From Desulfatitalea sp. BRH_c12 (lineage in GTDB: Bacteria > Desulfobacterota > Desulfobacteria > Desulfobacterales > Desulfosarcinaceae), in NCBI GenBank assembly GCA_000961655.1, contig LADR01000074.1, positions 21,575-85,574 of the forward strand: a stretch of DNA of 64,000 nt. The letters run 5' to 3'. The first letter of the stretch is position 1, and each line of letters starts with the position of its first letter. Shown here in pieces: positions 61,281-64,000 of the stretch. The notes under the pieces were generated by a model, which saw only the letters and a list, made by a program, of their open reading frames with translations, did not search any database and was not told the DNA's origin. The position numbers and the translations under genes are program-made.

Positions 61281-63284
61281 ATGAAAATCAACTTGAAATC
61301 CATCTCTTCCAAACTGCTGGTGGGCGGTATTTTGGCCGTCCTGTTACCGCTCATCACCGTTGGCTATTTTTCGTATGTAAAAGCAGAACAGGCCCTTCTG
61401 AACATCACGATGACACAGGCCGAGGGGATCGCCGCGGATCTGTCTTTATTGACCCGTGACGTTTTAGCGGCGGAAATTCAATTGGCCAACGTCATCGCCG
61501 GGCAAAAACAAGTGGTCAACATGCTGAATGCCATCGAACAGTTCGGCATGGATGGCGTTGACGTTTACGCATCGGACATCTTTTTAGATTTGAAACAACA
61601 GTTCGCCAATATGAGTGGCCGCTATCTTGGCATTTTCATCGCTGGGGGAAATGGGGATCTGATTACGGGAATATTGGACGATGGCACTGAATATAAAGGC
61701 AGCAATATATTCAGTCGCGATTATTTCCAGTCCGTTCGGACACACGGCAAAGCAGTGCTCAGCGATATCGTCATCTCCAAAAGTACGGGCAAACCCATTT
61801 CAGTTGCTTGCGCCCCGGTCAAATCGATTTCCGGTAATTTTGTAGGCGCGGTGGGGGTCGTCCTTCATGCGAATTTTTTTACGGAGGTCATCGCCGGTCG
61901 TAAAATCGGTCAAACCGGCTATGGCTACATGATCGACAAGAACGGCCTGATCCTTGCCCATCCCGTGCCCAGCAATGTGCTCCAATTGGATGTCACCTCG
62001 ATACCTGAAATGAAGGCGATTAATACAGAGATGATGGCGGGGAAAACGGGCGTGAGGGCATACCACTACAAAGGCAAGGATAAACTTGCCGGATATGCGC
62101 CTGTCGGTATCAATGGTTGGTCGATCGCGGCAACGCAGGACCATGACGAATTTTTTGCCGCTTCGGTGGGCATACGCAATGCAACGATCATTGTGGCGCT
62201 TGGGGCAGGATTGGCCGTTACGCTGATCGTCCTCTTTGCTGCCCGTAGGATTGTCAGACCGATCAACGAAGCGGTTGCGGGACTGAAGGACATCGCGCAG
62301 GGCGAGGGCGATTTAACCATGCGCTTGCAGGTTTCCAGCAAGGATGAGGTGGGTGAACTTGCCAGGTGGTTTAACCTGTTTATTGAAAAACTGCAGGGTA
62401 TCATCGGTCAAATATCCGGCAGTGTCGACACGTTATCGTCCTCGTCCACCGAGCTCTCCGCCATATCCGAGCAGATGTCGCAAGCCGCTCGGAATACATC
62501 CGGAAAATGCAATACGGTCGCGGCGGCCTCCGAGGAGATGAGTACCAACATGAACACCGTTGCGACGGCCATGGAACAATCGGCCACGAATATGCAGGTT
62601 GTGGCGACTGCGGCTGAAGAGATGTCCGCGACCATCGGCGAAATCGCTGTGAATTCCGAAAAAGCGCGCCATATTTCCGATCAGGCAGCAGTTAAAGCGG
62701 CGGACACCTCGGCCAAAGTCACCGAATTGGGTCATGCCGCCCAAGCCATCGGTAAGGTTGTCGAGGCCATTACGGATATATCCGAACAGGTCAATCTGCT
62801 GGCCCTCAATGCTACTATTGAAGCTGCGCGGGCAGGTGAGGCGGGTAAGGGCTTTGCGGTCGTTGCCAACGAGATTAAGGAGTTGGCCAAACAGACAGCG
62901 GCGGCGACACAGGACATCAAAACCAGGATAGGCGATATCCAGGGCTCCACAACGGTCACCATTGGGCAGATCGATCAGATTACAAAGGTCATCAAGGAAG
63001 TCAACGATGTTGTGGCAGGCATCGCAGCGGCTGTCGAAGAACAGTCCACGGCCACATCGGAAATTGCCATTAATGTGGCGCAAACCGCTGAGGGAATCCA
63101 GGAGGTCAATTCCAACGTGGGGCAAAGCTCGATTGTTGCGGCCGATATCTCAAAAAATATTTCAGATGTCAATGTTTCGGCCAATGAGATGACCAACAGC
63201 AGCTCACAAGTCAATATCAGCGCCCAAGATCTGTCGAAACTGGCTGAGCAGCTCAGAGGCATGGTGAATAAGTTTAAAATATAG
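61281..63284 (+). CDS. Methyl-accepting chemotaxis protein with periplasmic Cache sensor
   Basis: Helix 1 ([20 protein letters not shown]) and helix 2 ([20 protein letters not shown]) flank a ~260-residue double-Cache sensor ([60 protein letters not shown]). HAMP follows ([20 protein letters not shown]), and then a long coiled-coil signalling domain with the conserved tip [20 protein letters not shown] and [11 protein letters not shown]. It should detect a small extracellular ligand and steer CheA kinase activity. AGGAG precedes the ATG. No other che gene lies nearby. Confidence 0.93.
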   Translation: MKINLKSISSKLLVGGILAVLLPLITVGYFSYVKAEQALLNITMTQAEGIAADLSLLTRDVLAAEIQLANVIAGQKQVVNMLNAIEQFGMDGVDVYASDIFLDLKQQFANMSGRYLGIFIAGGNGDLITGILDDGTEYKGSNIFSRDYFQSVRTHGKAVLSDIVISKSTGKPISVACAPVKSISGNFVGAVGVVLHANFFTEVIAGRKIGQTGYGYMIDKNGLILAHPVPSNVLQLDVTSIPEMKAINTEMMAGKTGVRAYHYKGKDKLAGYAPVGINGWSIAATQDHDEFFAASVGIRNATIIVALGAGLAVTLIVLFAARRIVRPINEAVAGLKDIAQGEGDLTMRLQVSSKDEVGELARWFNLFIEKLQGIIGQISGSVDTLSSSSTELSAISEQMSQAARNTSGKCNTVAAASEEMSTNMNTVATAMEQSATNMQVVATAAEEMSATIGEIAVNSEKARHISDQAAVKAADTSAKVTELGHAAQAIGKVVEAITDISEQVNLLALNATIEAARAGEAGKGFAVVANEIKELAKQTAAATQDIKTRIGDIQGSTTVTIGQIDQITKVIKEVNDVVAGIAAAVEEQSTATSEIAINVAQTAEGIQEVNSNVGQSSIVAADISKNISDVNVSANEMTNSSSQVNISAQDLSKLAEQLRGMVNKFKI

Positions 63285-63287
63285 AAT

Positions 63288-63491
63288 CTGGTTATCCACT
63301 TCGGTCAAGTGAGATACGAATGTGTGGGGGTGTGGTGACGTAGGAAAGCCCCCGTGATCCGGGTGGGTGGTCCGCGCCACCATCCATTCGATTAAGTGAG
63401 GCAATAAGGCATGCTCCGGGCGGGCCGCAAACTCGCTGCGCTCATTCAGTGCGGCCCATGTCCTGCGCACACCTTATGCCTCACTCAATTT
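63288..63491. repeat. R2 repeat, long copy
   Basis: It begins GGTTATCCACTTCGGTCAAG and passes GGTGACGTAGGAAAGCCCCC. It then carries an inverted half, GATCCGGGTGGGTGGTCCGC, whose reverse complement recurs as GCGGACCACCCACCCGGATC just downstream. AATAAGGCATGC and CCTTATGCCTCACT bracket a second inverted pair. The copy ends where the 233-bp tandem array begins. Confidence 0.65.
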
Positions 63492-64000
63492 CATGGCTGA
63501 CGTGGCGCGGACCACCCACCCGGATCACCTCCTCCGTGCCAATTCCGAATGTAGGGTGGGCATTGCCCACCACTATTGCCCGCAAACAACATCATCGGTT
63601 TCTGACCCTGATACCGCCCAAGCCATTGGATAGACACCGGATCGGACATGGCGATGAAACGTTGAACACGGCCAATCTCAGAGGCGATATCAACATAAGA
63701 CAATGGTGGGCGGTGCCCACCCTACATGGCTGACGTGGCGCGGACCACCCACCCGGATCACCTCCTCCGTGCCAATTCCGAATGTAGGGTGGGCATTGCC
63801 CACCACTATTGCCCGCAAACAACATCATCGGTTTCTGACCCTGATACCGCCCAAGCCATTGGATAGACACCGGATCGGACATGGCGATGAAACGTTGAAC
63901 ACGGCCAATCTCAGAGGCGATATCAACATAAGACAATGGTGGGCGGTGCCCACCCTACATGGCTGACGTGGCGCGGACCACCCACCCGGATCACCTCCTC
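63492..64000. repeat. 233-bp tandem repeat array (R2 core plus R1 MITE), two full units and part of a third
   Basis: CATGGCTGACGTGGCGCGGA starts at 63492, 63725 and 63958, exactly 233 bases apart, and the two full units appear identical. Each unit joins an R2 core (ending GTGCCAATTCCGAAT) to an R1 element from GTAGGGTGGGCATTGCCCAC (63551, 63784) to GCCCACCCTAC (63725, 63958). The array continues past the window. Any reading frames in it are repeat-derived and I do not call genes. Confidence 0.85.

Noticed and set aside
63449..63966. Overlapping frames on both strands in the 233-bp array
   Set aside because: They repeat exactly with the DNA unit and have no ribosome binding sites or family resemblance.
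1..64000. CRISPR arrays, tRNA or rRNA genes, intact insertion sequences
   Set aside because: Reading for short regularly spaced repeats, cloverleaf motifs and transposase domains gave no credible candidate; a covariance search could still find a missed tRNA.

Overview
The window looks like a chromosomal segment of an anaerobic Desulfobacterota (deltaproteobacterial) bacterium. The clues are a tungstate ABC transporter, a DUF3683 FAD/Fe-S oxidoreductase, a CISM-type molybdoenzyme with an NrfD anchor, a B12-binding radical SAM protein and several families of dispersed short palindromic elements. The genus is inference only; a Desulfosarcina-like relative is my guess. No rRNA, tRNA, CRISPR array or intact transposase was seen.

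Layout. 1-3 kb: the end of a KaiC-like ATPase and a hybrid histidine kinase. 3-4 kb: yheU-like gene, xseB and an internally deleted xseA. 4.6-12 kb: Lys-rich peptide, DUF2141 protein, radical SAM enzyme, panE, Nudix hydrolase and a PIF1-like helicase with HRDC. 12-19 kb: a cAMP-type module of Crp/Fnr regulator, CHASE2 adenylate cyclase, a giant FecR-TPR-beta-barrel protein and a small hypothetical. 19.4-25 kb: small secreted protein, poly-gamma-glutamate hydrolase family protein, Fe-dependent alcohol dehydrogenase and copper resistance copA-copB. 25.7-28.6 kb: tupABC behind a structured leader. 29-35 kb: large FAD/Fe-S oxidoreductase, small membrane protein, a decayed ADP-ribosylglycohydrolase, a methyltransferase and a TauE/SafE exporter. 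35.6-40 kb: cupin and a sugar-type ABC transporter. 40.7-41.9 kb: di-haem cytochrome c peroxidase. 42-52.5 kb: the respiratory island described below. 52.7-64 kb: a cfa remnant, orphan gspC-like gene, FKBP, DUF4126 protein, APH/kinase fusion, tandem Usp, MFS, PhnB-like protein, MCP and a 233-bp tandem repeat array running off the right edge.

Most interesting system. On the minus strand from 52.5 to 42 kb lies a self-contained respiratory regulon. A PhnD-like lipoprotein gene overlaps a gene for a membrane-anchored sigma-54 activator, which replaces the usual kinase plus response regulator. Next come a small receiver protein, an ArrA-like molybdopterin catalytic subunit, a four-cluster ferredoxin subunit, an NrfD anchor, a TorD chaperone and a molybdopterin-binding protein. 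Near-consensus sigma-54 promoters (-24/-12) sit in front of both the sensor pair (52536-52551) and the respiratory operon (48926-48941). The catalytic subunit carries the C-X2-C-X3-C-X27-C cluster motif, RGRY, and an Arg/Tyr/His/Cys/Lys/Tyr spacing identical to the Shewanella ArrA active site as I remember it. A respiratory arsenate reductase, or close relative, under a one-component transmembrane sigma-54 sensor is the leading hypothesis.

Genome decay and repeats. Three genes (xseA, an ADP-ribosylglycohydrolase, cfa) are broken, and at least three families of palindromic or MITE-like repeats occupy the intergenic spaces.
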